From Angiostrongylus vasorum (lineage: Eukaryota > Nematoda > Chromadorea > Rhabditida > Metastrongylidae): a stretch of DNA of 64,000 nucleotides. Of the stretch, positions 52,745 to 64,000 are shown piece after piece (position 1 is the first letter of the stretch; every line of letters begins with the position of its first letter). Location of the stretch: the NCBI GenBank assembly GCA_018806985.1, contig JADANN010000461.1, positions 1,426,001 through 1,490,000 on the forward strand, written 5' to 3'. The notes beneath the pieces were generated by a model, which saw nothing but the letters and a program-made list of their open reading frames with translations, made no database searches and was not told the origin of the DNA. A program made the position numbers and the translations under genes.

Positions 52745-53285
52745 AGAGTGTAGCACAGTGGTTAGAGGGACTCTAGAATAAGTACGCGTTCCTTTGCTCG
52801 ATCTTGCACCACGACGGTCTAGTGTCTACATCTCACAGGGGTTGAGAATTTAGTAGCGTACTTGTAAAGGAAGGCAAAGGACAAAAGGGTAGTAAATTCC
52901 TCAAATATGTGCCCTTGCATTCGATTCAAGTATCGTGGAGGTGAATGAATGCATGTCTATCCTATACGGTGACTTGTGGCGGCCTACCGATGTATCAAGT
53001 CAGTACTTTTACCGTCCCACACATTTGGTACCAGTTTGAAGAGCCTGCAAGCATGGAAGGCTTGGTGAGTGCGAAGGGCCCAGCGGACAGATCCACTGCG
53101 TATTGCAAGGCACCATTAAACTCTGCGTTACACGAGCCCTCATCGTGGAGGATAATAGAATTAAACTGGTACATCGGTGTGACACCGCATCCATTTGTCC
53201 AGAGTAGGCCAAATGTGAATTCAATAACCTTTCAGAATGAAGTCCACTGCATAGCGCATCCCCAAAGGATTGGTTAACGCAGAGC
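52745..53285. repeat. Composite of two family A-like SINE copies in opposite orientation
   Basis: A + strand head (AGTGTAGCACAGTGGTTAGA) starts at 52,745. A - strand copy covers about 52,925-53,140 (GGTGAATGAATGCATGTC to TGCGTTACACGAGCC). A + strand tail follows (ATTCAATAACCTTTCAGAAT, AAAGGATTGGTTAACGC). The arrangement suggests one copy inserted into another. Confidence 0.65.
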
Positions 53286-54564
53286 GCGTCGTCCGTTAAT
53301 TTTCGCTTTTTCATCGTCGTCGTCAAGCTACTGAGAAAGAATTCGACGACATGAGATTATCTTGTGAAAATTGATCATTAACGCTCTCGAGAGCTTCATT
53401 GGAGTGCTGAAATGAGATAATTTGGAGGTGGAAGTCGATAGTGGAGATCCACATCTCATTTGCAGCGTTGACGATATTATTTACGCTCCATAACACCACT
53501 GGCCTTATGAATAGATCTAACTTGACTGGTTTCCAAAGCCCTTAGCCCATAACAGAGACGCGCAGTTTAGCGTGGCTCTCCGAGTGGAATACGTTCGTCG
53601 GCTGCCAACTTTTTGGTTTTTGACAATAAAAAAATGATTTTTCCGACAAATTGAGTGCTTTAAGGGATGGAAGATGACAGTATTGTAGAAGAGGCTTTCT
53701 TCTATCGCTCTATTTGTATAATATGGACACTACTATTTAGTGTTTGTTACTATGGTCCATTAAACAAACACATTGCTGTCAGCACGTTGAATTGTTTTGA
53801 GCCGCATGTCGAGCCCATTTCAATTCTTTTCATATCCACACATTCCATAGATTGACCATAGTAATTGTATTGTTGCCGACCAATGAACCTTTTCGAAAAA
53901 GGTTTTTTGCAAATCGTTAAGTGTAGAGAGCGAATTTTTTAGTCTCAACCATACTACTTTGGTCTGCTTTCGATTACCTAGCGAATGAATATACATAGTG
54001 GGGTGAAAAATTCTGCAACGCACCAAACTGAAAATGGGCGCTGCAATATTCATACCATGGGTTATGGGCTAAGAAAGATCGAACCTAGAGAAAACGATCT
54101 TTATGAGAGACAGATGTAGCCTTCTTGTTAATTCTTTTTCCCTCTCAACGTGACCATTATGTTTTCTCAATCTTCACGTCGTGCATTAATGGATCTTCAA
54201 GCCAACGTATTAAACGACATAATAACCACTGGAATCGGAATTGCACATCAGAAGTGGGCTGAAGTAGGCGAACTCCGTTAGTTGATTTTATAAGAGTATC
54301 GAGGAAGTAGCAAAGAGTGCTAGGAACTGTCCGCTTTAAATTTTATTTTTATTTGTTGGATTTACATTCTAATGAAATAAGGTTTAAAAAATATGTCTCG
54401 AACGAAGAACTTTTGCCTTTCGATCTTGCTGAGATGTCCAGCTTTCCTCTTTCATGAGAAGCTATCTCATTGGTCGCATCTCAACTTTTCCGGGTCTCGG
54501 ATAATGTGCTTGAACTTGGCACTTGAAAGCCACAATGTAGAGTACTTGAACGGAAAAAGGGCAT
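53286..54564. other. Gene-poor stretch
   Basis: No recognisable exon or repeat. It lies 3' of the dead mariner, beyond an old family A-like copy. Confidence 0.5.
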
Positions 54565-54820
54565 GAATGAAGCTCTCAGCATTGATCAATCCCCTGAGCA
54601 ATGCGCCGTGCAATCGATAGCGTCGTAAAGGCGATTGAATATCTGAGCATATCTGAGCTATAGAATGACTTCCGGAAGCTTAGTGGTGTTTCAAACCAAT
54701 GGTTTCATTCTTCCAGAAAGTACTGATACCAGTTTGTCCACATTGGAGGGATAGGAGACCGGAATCGAACCGAAGACCCAGTTGCTGAGTACAGGATTTA
54801 TCTGACAACACCATTGAATG
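54565..54820 (-). repeat. Family A-like SINE, old copy
   Basis: The tail AGCTCTCAGCATTGATCAAT and ACCGGAATCGAACCGAAGAC mark its two ends. Confidence 0.65.
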
Positions 54821-55323
54821 CACTCAGTTTGCATCAGGCAGAGGAAATCAAAAGGATGTGCTCGCTGTCTCTTTTGCATCAGACTAACTTATACCTTTTT
54901 ATGCAAATCAATGCGAATGTTCGTGAATATATCTGGATTGTATCCTACACCTCAGCTCGGAGAGAAGCTAAATCGGGTGATTGGGAAGTGCGAGAGAGGA
55001 AGGTCTGACTCATCAGCACATACTCTTCGCTTATAATCTATAAGGGAATAAAACAAGCTATGAACAAACAAAATAAAAGCCAAGAAGAACCAAGCAAGCT
55101 ATTTTTATGTATTTATCTCGATAAGCAAGGTAAAACTCCCTGCGTTAATCACCGCTCTAGCGATGTAGCATATATTTGACTCTATTTATGACATCACCGA
55201 GGTGTTTGAATAAATACTAGTTTTTCAGAAAGTCAATACCGAATATCAATCTGTATTTTTTAAAGTGGCGTATATCAGCTCAAAAGAAGCTCTACTGATG
55301 GTAGTAAACACATTTGGAATCTA

Positions 55324-56262
55324 CCAAAAAGAAACTAGTTGACCTACATCGGCTGCATAAAATTCTTGTAGTTCCGGGGGTAATGAAGTCGTTGAGGGCA
55401 GCTTCGGCCCCACTTTGGTCTCTGAAACATTTCTTTCATAAGAAGTTATCCAGATACTTGAAGACGTAGAAGTGAGTAGCTGACAGCTCTGACAATAGCG
55501 GATGAAGCAGGGTTCGTAGCGCAGTTCGTCCAGCCTCTGCAGCGTCGTGTGGCCATGAGTTATCGTAAAGAAGGATTGCTCCTTTTCTGTTGACCAGTGC
55601 AGCCGTTGAAATTTGTAGTACGTTTCATTGACTTGTTGGATGTACTTCTTCACTGTAATTATTTCACCCGGCTCAAGAATGTGTGAGTGATGCAATCGGC
55701 TGTAGACCACCAAACGGTCAGCTCGACTTTCCCTCAGTGCATTTTCGACTTTGTGAAATGCAGCTGTGCCTCATTATGGTCCAAACAGTAAGCTGATTGT
55801 CACCGATTGTTGTAGAGGATCCAACTCTTGTCGCACATCACAATACGGTCAAGAAATGACTGGTTCTGGTCATGCAGGGAAGTGCAGGAAATAGCTCAAA
55901 ACAACGATCTCTTTAGTTGTAATTCAATCCATGTGGTGTCCATTTTTCGAGCTTCTTCGACGTTCCATTCTTTTTGCAAATGCTGCAAAGAAGCTCATAC
56001 TCTTACACTGCGTATTTCTACAATTTTTCGGACACCTCTACATGTATTTGCATTTCACTAAACCCTTCAATTCAGAAGAACAGCCGCAACGTCACTCAAC
56101 ATGGAGATCGACTTTGCCGTGGTGAAATTTTCCAAATCACCATTGCGCTGTGCGTTCAATAACACTTCTTTGGCGCTACGTCTCCATTAAATTTTTTTTC
56201 TGTCGTTCGGCTGCACTATGTCCGAGTTTGGATTCGTAGGAATAGATCTGTCCAAATTACTC
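55324..56262 (-). pseudogene. Degenerate mariner-type transposase
   Basis: Read on the - strand in shifting frames, this is a mariner (Tc1/mariner superfamily, DD34D) transposase. N-terminal parts resemble the helix-turn-helix region (HSAAERQ, then ERTAQWWFGKF). The middle reads SFLDRIVMCDKSWILYNN, containing the first catalytic Asp (CDKSW at 55,821-55,835). Then come ALVNRKGAILLYDN, with the second Asp near 55,564, and FYVFKYLDNFL. The third catalytic site is damaged (ELS where the family has PDLS). There are several stops, for example near 55,440, and at least two frame changes. The C-terminal EFYAADVGQLVSFW is also recognisable. It is a dead copy. I could not identify its terminal inverted repeats. 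Confidence 0.85.
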
Positions 56263-56905
56263 TTCCCACAACTAAAAATTTCAACCTTCAAAACTTTCCC
56301 AAATGGACACATAATTCAACTATGTGGACGAAGGACGTGAAATATGCTTTGAATGTGCGGTAGTACATTATTCAAACGAAAAAACTTTGCCAAAACATAT
56401 GTAAGAAAAGTGAAATTATAAATCAGACATTGATTTCTTGAACTCCAATATTTGGCCCCAAATGGCTTGCAAGCGCGAGCGGTGTATTGTACCAATTTTT
56501 CCACCCGGGAAAAGAGCCTTCAAATGCTTACTTTGTAAGAAGCTCGCATACGAAGCCCTTCGTCTATTATTGGGAAGCTCTAACATGAGACTAAGACGAT
56601 AACAGAGTTTGTTTTAATATGGTATTCGTGAAGCTTCAGAGATAAATCAGTGAAGCGGTAACATCAGTCTAATTGCTAGGCTGCTTCGAATGTCGTAGAG
56701 CTGCTTTTTTCCTCGTCGGCATGACAAACTTTGTTGGTAACATGAATTAAGAAGTTTTGAGTTAAGAAGGAAGATATTTTAGTAGTTGCTGAATACACTA
56801 GTTTTAAGAAGAAGGCAATGTTTTTTATTCACAGCTGTTCATACGTGAACTTTACGGTTAAAGGGCACCTTTGTTAACACTGCTTAGCTACTGATAGAGA
56901 ACATA

Positions 56906-57151
56906 AAAAAAAGGATAGAGCTCTCGGCGTTGGTCAATCCCTTAGGGATGCGCCGAGCATTCGACTTCATTAAGCATTATTTGGAGGTGATTGAATGCAT
57001 ATCTGACCTTTACAATGACTGGCGATGGCATTCCGATATATCGATGCAGTGCTGCTATCCTCCCAGACAAGTCTGGTCTATTACCAAAGGCGCAAGGATC
57101 GATTCCACGTGTGTGTTGCAGAGCGCCTCCGACCACTGCGCCACCCGCGAC
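56906..57151 (-). repeat. Family A SINE with 10-bp target-site duplication and internal deletion
   Basis: AGAGAACATA occurs at 56,896-56,905 and 57,152-57,161. About 40 bases of the body after TCTGGT are missing compared with other copies. Confidence 0.9.
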
Positions 57152-57415
57152 AGAGAACATAGAACTAACAACAACCTATTTTATAATCTCCTAGTAAAAT
57201 CCTTCATTTGTATCGATTACTTTAATGAAAAGCGTTTGCACTACAGCACAGCACTCCATCTATTTGTTCTAATTCGTCGAGAACATTCTTCAAACGTCTT
57301 ATTATTGCTAACATTGAACACCATGCTGAGCTCATATCCATTGCTTCTTTTTTGCAAATTTTTTTTCAAAATTTAGCCTTTTTTTGCTCTTGACTGCCCC
57401 AATTACTTAACCTCC

Positions 57416-57745
57416 CTATTTGTATGGAAATCTAGCACTCTCATTTCCAGCGGATCCAACAACTCGTTCATCTCTTTCTTTATCTTCGCTTCCGTCAACC
57501 TGGGTCAGGATCAGGTCCGTGGGACGATTCGGATGAGAATCGGCGGTCTTTGGTCTTCTATCTTCTGCGAAGTGGTTGATGGCGGTATGGTGTGGTTTGC
57601 GCTGGAGTACCGATGGTATTAGGATTAGGACTCTTTCAGGTTTTGGGCGCAAGTAGTCGTCAGCCTTTTGTGGATCGTAAGAATGTGTACTCCATTTATG
57701 ATCAGGATTCTTCCATGACAGCCGAGGTTTCAGGGATTAGTCGAC
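57416..57745 (-). other. Unrecognised open stretch, possible exon or relic
   Basis: The - strand is open for about 105 codons with polar, protein-like content (for example WKNPDHKWSTHSYDPQ and TADSHPNRPTDLILTQVD) and ends in a stop at 57,416. It is GC-richer than its surroundings and is not one of the repeat families seen here. No family was recognised. Confidence 0.25.
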
Positions 57746-57771
57746 CAAGTGGTTGGGAACCGTGTAGAAGG

Positions 57772-57969
57772 ATGAAGCCACAGCTCCCACACAAACCACT
57801 ATATTGACTATACGAAAGTAACGGCGGATTTTGAAAGGAAACTCCGAAATGCTATAAATAGGATCCGATCAAGCATTACCTTTTCAGTCAAAGTAGAAAG
57901 ATTCGAGAGCCTTATTTCAACCGGGAACTGTGAAATAAGTATTAGAATTGTTTCTATGCATAACAAATA
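57772..57969 (+). other. Unrecognised open stretch after an acceptor-like site
   Basis: Following GCCACAG, the + strand reads HYIDYTKVTADFERKLRN and INRIRSSITFSVKVERFE, ending in TAA. The composition is helix-like and charged. It adjoins the - strand open stretch at 57,416-57,745, and the two may be parts of one degenerate element. Confidence 0.2.
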
Positions 57970-58044
57970 AATGGGAAATAAGCTATAAAGTGATATGCAA
58001 CAAAAATACTAGCACTAAATATTTACGATATTTTATCTTTTATT

Positions 58045-58245
58045 TTCTGCCTACTACAATTTTTCACGCAGGGTACTAAGCAAAATACAACCACAACGTT
58101 GCGGCGATATATTGCGTTACTCCCCGGAAAAGGACCATAGCGCGTTCGTTCCCCACCGCAAACACCTGCGATACGGAGTTTTGCAAATATCTCAGCAATC
58201 TTATGGTTGTATTTCGCATAATAATAACCTGCCATAAAAAGTATA
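58045..58245 (+). repeat. Family B element with inverted ends
   Basis: GCAGGGTACTAAGCAAAATA on the left pairs with TGTATTTCGCATAATAATAA near the right end. The core TTACTCCCCGGAAAAGGACC lies between. Confidence 0.85.
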
Positions 58246-58530
58246 GAAGGCAGAAAATAAAAGATCTAAATATTGTGAATTCAACTTCAGCCTCAGCTTA
58301 ACTGGGTTTAATGCTGATGTGGGCTCCCCAGATCAGTCCCGGTGACTGGGTGATTGCTGACGGCACAGATCGATAAGAACTAGCTGAGAGACAGGCGAAA
58401 CGAAGGACCCGCATGGTGTGGTGGTGAACGCGCTACTCCCCGGAAAGGACAATAGCGCGTTCGTTCCCCACCGCAAACACCTGCGGTCCGGAGTTTTGCA
58501 AAATATCTCAGCAATCTTGTGGTTGTCTCT
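58246..58530 (+). repeat. Family B element, tandem second copy
   Basis: AGAAGGCAGAAAATAAAAG begins it and CAAAATATCTCAGCAATC ends it. It directly follows the previous copy in the same orientation. Confidence 0.88.
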
Positions 58531-58599
58531 CGTTATAGTTATTTAGCAAAAATTTGCAACCGTCTGTCTAGCTGGATGAATGGTAATATTTTTCATTCC

Positions 58600-58860
58600 T
58601 TCAGGGATACGCCATGTATTCAACTCCATTCGCAGTATTGTAGAGGTCATGGAACGAGCATCCGTTCTCTATAATGATTTAAAATAACATGCCGACGTGT
58701 GATGTCAGTATCAGTGCATTTTGTCTTCACAAACAAGCGTGTTACCAATTTTCCGAGCCCAGAAGGGAAATAGGGAGGCGGTTAGCCAAGGGCTTAGGAA
58801 CGAACCAAAGATCCTGTTTATTTTGCAAGATATTTCTAACAACTTCGCTGCCACACACGT
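58600..58860 (-). repeat. Family A-like SINE, old copy
   Basis: CAGGGATACGCCATGTATTC starts it and GGAACGAACCAAAGATCC lies near the head. Confidence 0.6.
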
Positions 58861-59599
58861 CCACTTAATTAGATAGCGAGTAGAGTCGTTAATATTAATT
58901 GAAATTCTAATAGATCGCTAGTTAGAGTTGTTCCCAGTTGTTCGGCTGAAGCCAGAGTGCTTTGATGTCGCAGTTGGCATCGTCGACGTTGATATTTGTC
59001 ATCTCGATTGTTGTTGCTAACGCCTTCTTTCGACTCAATGATGCCAATTATGACTGCTGAATAATCGTGTTATTCCATAAGTAGAGTGAAAACCGTCCGA
59101 TGACGAGACACAACATCGTCGGACGAAGAAGAACACCGTCAGCATGACCACGCCCATCGACGGAATGGCTGAGGACAGAACGCGGCAATGATCTCGACGC
59201 CGTCGTCGTCCCGTCGCAGCTGCTGACGAAATTAGTCTGTCCTTTCTTGGTTTTTGTGAGCACTCTTTTAGTTAGCAAAACACTAAAGCTTAGGTCCTAT
59301 GTGTATATATGACTCATATGAAGTCAAGGTCAAACAGAAAAAACCAAACCCTGTTGTCAGTTAGGTTTAGAAAAAGTGTTAAATTGAGAGATTAGGCATG
59401 ACTTGTTGTATGGAAATGAGGAATCTACTTCTTTTTAGTGTAAAAGTGGAAGTGAAAGCCAGTATTTTCGTTACTTTTTTTCAAAAATATTTTTAATCAA
59501 ATGCAATCAGCCAAGTGTCTCTTTCGGTCAATTTTTTCACTCGAAATGTTAATTACGAAGTTGGTATGAATATTGTATATCAGCCATTATATTGCCCTT
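58861..59599. other. Gene-poor stretch with a GC-richer patch
   Basis: Bases 59,090-59,240 are richer in CG dinucleotides (GACGCCGTCGTCGTCCCGTC). A - strand frame is open but unrecognised. Confidence 0.45.
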
Positions 59600-59738
59600 T
59601 AGTGTTGCTATCTTCCCAGACAAGTCTGGTACCAATTTGCCGACCCCGGAGGGATGGATGGCTTGGTGGGCCGTGGGCGCGGGGATCGATTCCACGAGTG
59701 TGTTGCACGGCGACTCCGACCACTGCGCCACACGCTAC
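59600..59738 (-). repeat. Family A SINE, head half only
   Basis: The head and body are well preserved (CCAGACAAGTCTGGTACC to CCACTGCGCCACACGC), but the tail half is absent. This is the reverse of the usual 5' truncation, so a deletion is more likely. Confidence 0.85.
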
Positions 59739-60114
59739 CCCTCATCAAGAGTGTATTTATTGAATTGAGCTCTTTAGAAAACCTTTGAGATAAACAAGAA
59801 CCAAAATGAACATTTTGTTTTTTAAACTCTTTTCTCACACGGTTTTTTTTCTCACACTGTCTGATTTCACATGAATTCTGCTATATGATCATCTGATTAT
59901 TCTGCTTCAGAACGCTTTTGCTAGGCTTTTTGAGCGCTACTTCATTAGAAACTTTTTTTTGACACCAAGAAACCTTTCTGCAAAACATAAAGGAACTATT
60001 TTCTAACCAAAAATGTTGGAATTTATGGTTAGAATGTGCTATAAAGAACTGAGATCTTGTGAAAAGAAAACAAATGCGCTGGTGGAGACTGAGTTCAGAT
60101 TATTTTTGTAATAG

Positions 60115-60415
60115 GAGACCAAGGTAGAGCAGTGGTTAAAGATGGTGCACGAGAAATACACACAGGATCTTTGGTTCGATTTCTCGAAGAAACCAAGTCA
60201 TTCTCCTCGATCTTTCGGAGAAACCAAGTCGTTCATCTTTTCGTGGGAGGCAAATTAATGCCATACTTCTGTGGGAGACCAAAACACTAACTTGATATAT
60301 CGTTATGCCTCCGCAATTCACTAGAAACACCAAATATCATTACCACAATGTATTACGAACTGAGAAGAATACATAGCATATCCCAAGAAGGTTGATCTAC
60401 GCCTGCCACCGACCC
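60115..60415 (+). repeat. Family A-like SINE, old copy
   Basis: The head AAGGTAGAGCAGTGGTTAAA with B box TTGGTTCGATTTC is followed by a diverged body and tail. Confidence 0.6.
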
Positions 60416-60741
60416 TTTGTCTTTTTTAACACTCGTAGCGAAATCTGCTACTGTAGCTGCCAAATCTGCGAAGTTATGCAAAATATGCTTTCCCGTCGCC
60501 TTTATTGCTCTGCTTTGCCTACTGAGGCTACGAATATCGAAGCAAATGGAAATGCTTCTTAAAAACTTTAATAAATAACACGGTCAATTATGATAAGTGT
60601 AGTCACGTAGCAAGTACATTTAGCCTTATCAGTTATTGCCCTTCTCTCGCCTAATTTTTTATTAACGCTAGATAAAAGCTGTCACAGAGGATCAGCGAGG
60701 GAGAAAGACGACAGCTATAGAGTTACCATAAAGCCAATAAA

Positions 60742-61125
60742 AAGGATAAAGCTCTTGGCGTTGATCAATCTCTGAGGGGTGCGCCATGCATTCCGCTTCA
60801 TCAAGCATATTTAGAGAAAGATGTGGTTATTGAGAAGAATGAAGCAAATGTCCCTACACGTCGTAGAACTTACTCGTAATGAATGTCGTTGAGTGGTGGT
60901 CGAGTAAATTGTCCGCCTAGTTGCTTTATGGTGATCAAAGGTTTTTACAACAGACGGTCACCAGCATTTGTGGTACATAGATTGTTTTTCCCAGACAGTT
61001 CTAGTACCATTTCCCTTATTTCCGAGGGATCAGGAAACTTCATCAACCCAGGAAGGTGTCAAACCAGTGATGTAGCGTGTGTTATTGCATGTTTTAAGGC
61101 ATCTCTAACCACTGCGTTTCCCACA
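60742..61125 (-). repeat. Family A SINE, interrupted copy
   Basis: The tail (GGATAAAGCTCTTGGCGTTG) lies at 60,742-60,815. The head (GGCATCTCTAACCACTGCG) lies near 61,100. About 140 bases of unrelated or decayed sequence sit between them. Confidence 0.65.
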
Positions 61126-61384
61126 CCACTTCTATTATTTATAGAAGAGCAATACTTATGAAGTTCGGTTATATACAACATCAACAAGATCATGCTGGTG
61201 TTGAGCATTTTGCGCTGTTTGCTGTGTTCTTGACATGATTTGGTCATGTTTCCAAATGCAGATGTTTATTCAACACTTGATCACCACAATCACGAGGGGT
61301 TCTGCTCCACTTCCATAGCTCGCCCACAATTAAAAATTATTTTTTTTTGCTGTGTTTTACTTTTTACTTTTTTCACACTTTATT

Positions 61385-61640
61385 TTTCTGCCTAGTACAA
61401 TTTTAACGGCAATGTATTATGCGAAATACAACCACAACGATGCTGAGATATTCGCAAAACTCTGGGCCGCAGGTGCCTGCGGTGGGGAACGAGCGCGCTA
61501 TTATCCTTGCCGGTGGCTAACACACACGTTCACCAGCACACCATGCAGGTCCTTCGTTTCGCCTGCCTCTCAGCTAGTTCTATCGATCTTCCATCAGCAA
61601 TCATCCGACTATCTCAGCACCGTTGTAGTTGTATTTTTTG
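61385..61640 (-). repeat. Family B element
   Basis: CTGCCTAGTACAATTTTAAC, CGCAGGTGCCTGCGGTGGGG and CTCAGCTAGTTCTATCGATC identify a reverse copy. The terminal inverted repeat is seen near 61,610-61,640. Confidence 0.88.
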
Positions 61641-62614
61641 CTGCTGGAGTTTGTTTATGCTTAGCAAAATGTTAAAATAGGCGCGAAAGAAGGGCTCAAA
61701 TAGAGATGTTTACAGATCTACTAGGTGGATTAGAAGGAGAGTTGCCTGAACACGACAATTTTCCTTCTAGAACCTATTCGAGATATTGGTATAGGCTTAG
61801 CAAACCTAGGTGATCTTGCATGAGGTGAACTAGCTGCTGTACTGTACATCCCAGATTCAACATAATAGATGCTTTTTCGTTCTCACCACAAAAAAAGGCA
61901 AAAAAGGCAGTAAAGTAATTGTGTGACAGAAAGGCTTTAACAAGGAACAGAAAGAGAACGCAATCAAATTCGTTTGGCAATAAAACACTAACAGTGAATA
62001 CTTTCAAGGCTTTGTTTTAAAGAATCGCTCTTACTACCGTAAGTTCACCCCCTCACCCCCCAACCCCACTCCACGCGCTCTTTCACTCTCTCTTTTTTAA
62101 TGAGGTGTTAAAATAGCCACATGGTAAAATCGTGTTCAAGCAATTTATGTGAAACAGAACATAAAAAATGCCAGTAGTTTTGTTTCAGAGGAAAAGTCTA
62201 GTAATCATCAGGAATGTCGGTGTTTATTTTAGAAAAAAGAAACCAGAAACGTCCCACTTGGCTTGGAAACAGCATATTTAACAATGATCTTTTTCAAATA
62301 TGAAGGCGTGATGGACAATGCTTGTCAAACTTCATTGAAGTAGACGAAGGTCTCATCTACTTCACTCGAAGTCCGAATAGCTCGTTATGCAAAGTGGCCA
62401 CTTGTTTTCATGATGCTTGCCAAATTGACGGCGTGCCGGATATAATCAGAATACACACAACAAACACACAAGTACACTTAAGCTCATGCGAATGAATATG
62501 AAAACACGAGTACACAGAATGCGTACCCATTCGACTACAGCAAGAACAAGGCCCTATTCACCTACTGATCTCTGCCTGAATCTACCATCCTGACAAAAGA
62601 TGAAGCATGAAGCA
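61641..62614. other. Gene-poor stretch
   Basis: Nothing recognised apart from a pyrimidine-rich patch at 62,045-62,095 (CCCCCTCACCCCCCAACCCC). Confidence 0.5.
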
Positions 62615-62865
62615 CGCAGTATTTGGAATTGATCGTATTGATCAGTCCCCCTAGAAAGTGCTCGATGCATTCGGTTGCATTCGTAGCATCCTAGGTGAGA
62701 TTGAATGCATATTTGCTTGTTCCATCACTGTTTTCAGCAGCGTTTTTTATCCCTCCAGGCTATAGTGCGAATTCTCCGGCCAGGAATTGGTTAGACCGTG
62801 CTGCCGAATCGCACCCACAGTGAACTAAATGACAGAGACATCTGCAACCACCGTTCTATTCATGT
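62615..62865 (-). repeat. Family A-like SINE, old copy
   Basis: CGTATTGATCAGTCCCC and TTCGTAGCATCCTAGG mark the tail, and CATCTGCAACCACCG marks the head. Confidence 0.55.
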
Positions 62866-63474
62866 CCACTAGAAAATAAAGGAGAAAAGTAGTATGCTCG
62901 TGCAAGTATTCGCTGAGTGCTGTGTTCTTTGTTTCCTATAAGGATCTCGGACAACCGGAGCTTTATGAATACGCTTAGGCTTAGGACTAGCAACGAGGGC
63001 GGGCGTATGGTGGCAAGAGGGTCAACATGCACTGATGAATTATCGCGCCGTCGTCGGGATTTATAACAAGCTACTTTTCCGAGAAAAAAAAGAATGACCT
63101 TAGGGGTGGGCTATTTCAATAACTGCGTGTGGTTTAATTCAGGTTAAATATCAATCCTCTAGAGATTCAGCACAGTATCTTATTGGAATACTTAGCGTTA
63201 AAGTGTTGTTTTTGTTGTTCAAATAAAACCTTTATTGCCTTTTTTCCACTGTAATATATCTGTTTTCAAAAAATATTAGTGGGTATTGCTGACTTTTTTT
63301 CCAGGAATCTATTAACATACCAGTTTTGTTTCGCATAAATTGCTTGGATATGTTTTTCAATAGGTGATTAGATAAGAAAATTAAGAGGGACAGGACCCGC
63401 GCCGTCATGATGTGAATGGAGCCTTTCGTCGAGATGTTTTATCTTTCTTATTTTGAAACTCATCAACAAGTAAG

Positions 63475-63750
63475 AGCGCGCGTCGCGCAGTGGTCGGAGG
63501 CGCCCTGCAACACACACGTGGAATCGATCTCTGCGCACATGGTCCACCAAGCCCTTCATCCCTCCGGAGTCGGCAAATTGCTACCAGACCTGTCTTGGAG
63601 GATAACAGCAGTGGCTCAATACATCGGTAGCTCACCGCGAGTCATTGTGAAGGCCAGATATAGATTCAATCAGCTCCAAACGATGCTTAATGAAGTCGAG
63701 TGCATGGCGCATCCCACAGGGATTAATCAACGCTGAGAGCTTTATACTTC
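63475..63750 (+). repeat. Family A tRNA-derived SINE
   Basis: This is a nearly intact sense copy: head GCGCGTCGCGCAGTGGTCGG, B-box region GTGGAATCGATC, tail GATTAATCAACGCTGAGAGC followed by TTTATACTTC. Confidence 0.93.
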
Positions 63751-64000
63751 TTAAATTTATCATCGAATGAATTTTATTAGGGTTTATTTTTTGCAAACCA
63801 ACGATATTCTGGTGCACTATTGTACAACATTATTGGTCACATGAATTGGCGCGTGTTATTGATTAGCATTCACGAAAGCGCGCGCTTTTCAAATTTTATC
63901 CCGTGAAAGGGACAATTTTTCTCTTCTTTGCCATGAACGTAACAAACATGGCTTAGATTGTCGTGTACTGTGGTACCATTCAGTTGGAAACCACTTCCTT

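Noticed and set aside
63475..63750. Conserved-looking protein strings repeated many times ([21 protein letters not shown])
   Set aside because: These are translations of family A SINE copies and recur only because the DNA is repeated.
1..64000. CRISPR arrays, operons, phage or other bacterial systems
   Set aside because: No regularly spaced short repeats, no bacterial-type gene packing or ribosome binding sites. The window is an intron-bearing animal genome.

Overview
This window is eukaryotic. One interrupted gene can be read with confidence, embedded in repeat-rich, largely non-coding DNA. The gene has many short exons, TTTTCAG-type splice acceptors typical of nematodes, and a protein sequence of the nematode/animal Na+/H+ exchanger (NHE, SLC9A, nematode nhx) family. 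Dense, diverged tRNA-like repeats and introns up to 3.7 kb suggest a parasitic clade V nematode of the hookworm type. That placement is an inference; the sequence alone does not prove the species.

Layout. Bases 1-15,060 hold no convincing gene: they contain copies of dispersed repeat families (called A to D here), a long GT-rich simple repeat (2,466-2,795), a three-unit ~170-bp tandem repeat (8,981-9,500), and one doubtful small exon-like stretch (10,373-10,519). Bases 15,261-34,352 (+ strand) carry the exchanger gene: a signal-peptide exon, then 16 recognised exons covering the transmembrane exchanger domain and a cytoplasmic tail, with a stop at 34,350 and AATAAA at 34,385. Two problems stand out: the exon expected between 15,356 and 18,052 was not found, and the exon at 24,714 carries a one-base insertion in a T run. 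Bases 34,420-64,000 are again gene-poor: tandem copies of family C, several foldback (palindromic) elements of family E including a ~1.25-kb palindrome at 42,716-43,967, many copies of families A and B, and a dead mariner transposase on the - strand (55,324-56,262).

Repeat families. Families A, B and C each have a head with recognisable tRNA-like A-box and B-box promoter sequences, so they look like tRNA-derived SINEs. Family B units also end in inverted repeats. Family A copies show direct target-site duplications in three places. Family D is a ~380-bp repeat without an obvious origin. Family E consists of palindromes built around a motif GCCGAAACGTCAGC. Most open reading frames over 60 codons in this window lie inside these repeats and are not genes.

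I found no sign of an undescribed multi-gene system. The most useful observations concern the exchanger gene (frameshift, missing exon, likely trans-splice site, inverted repeats flanking exon blocks) and the architecture of the foldback and tRNA-derived repeats.
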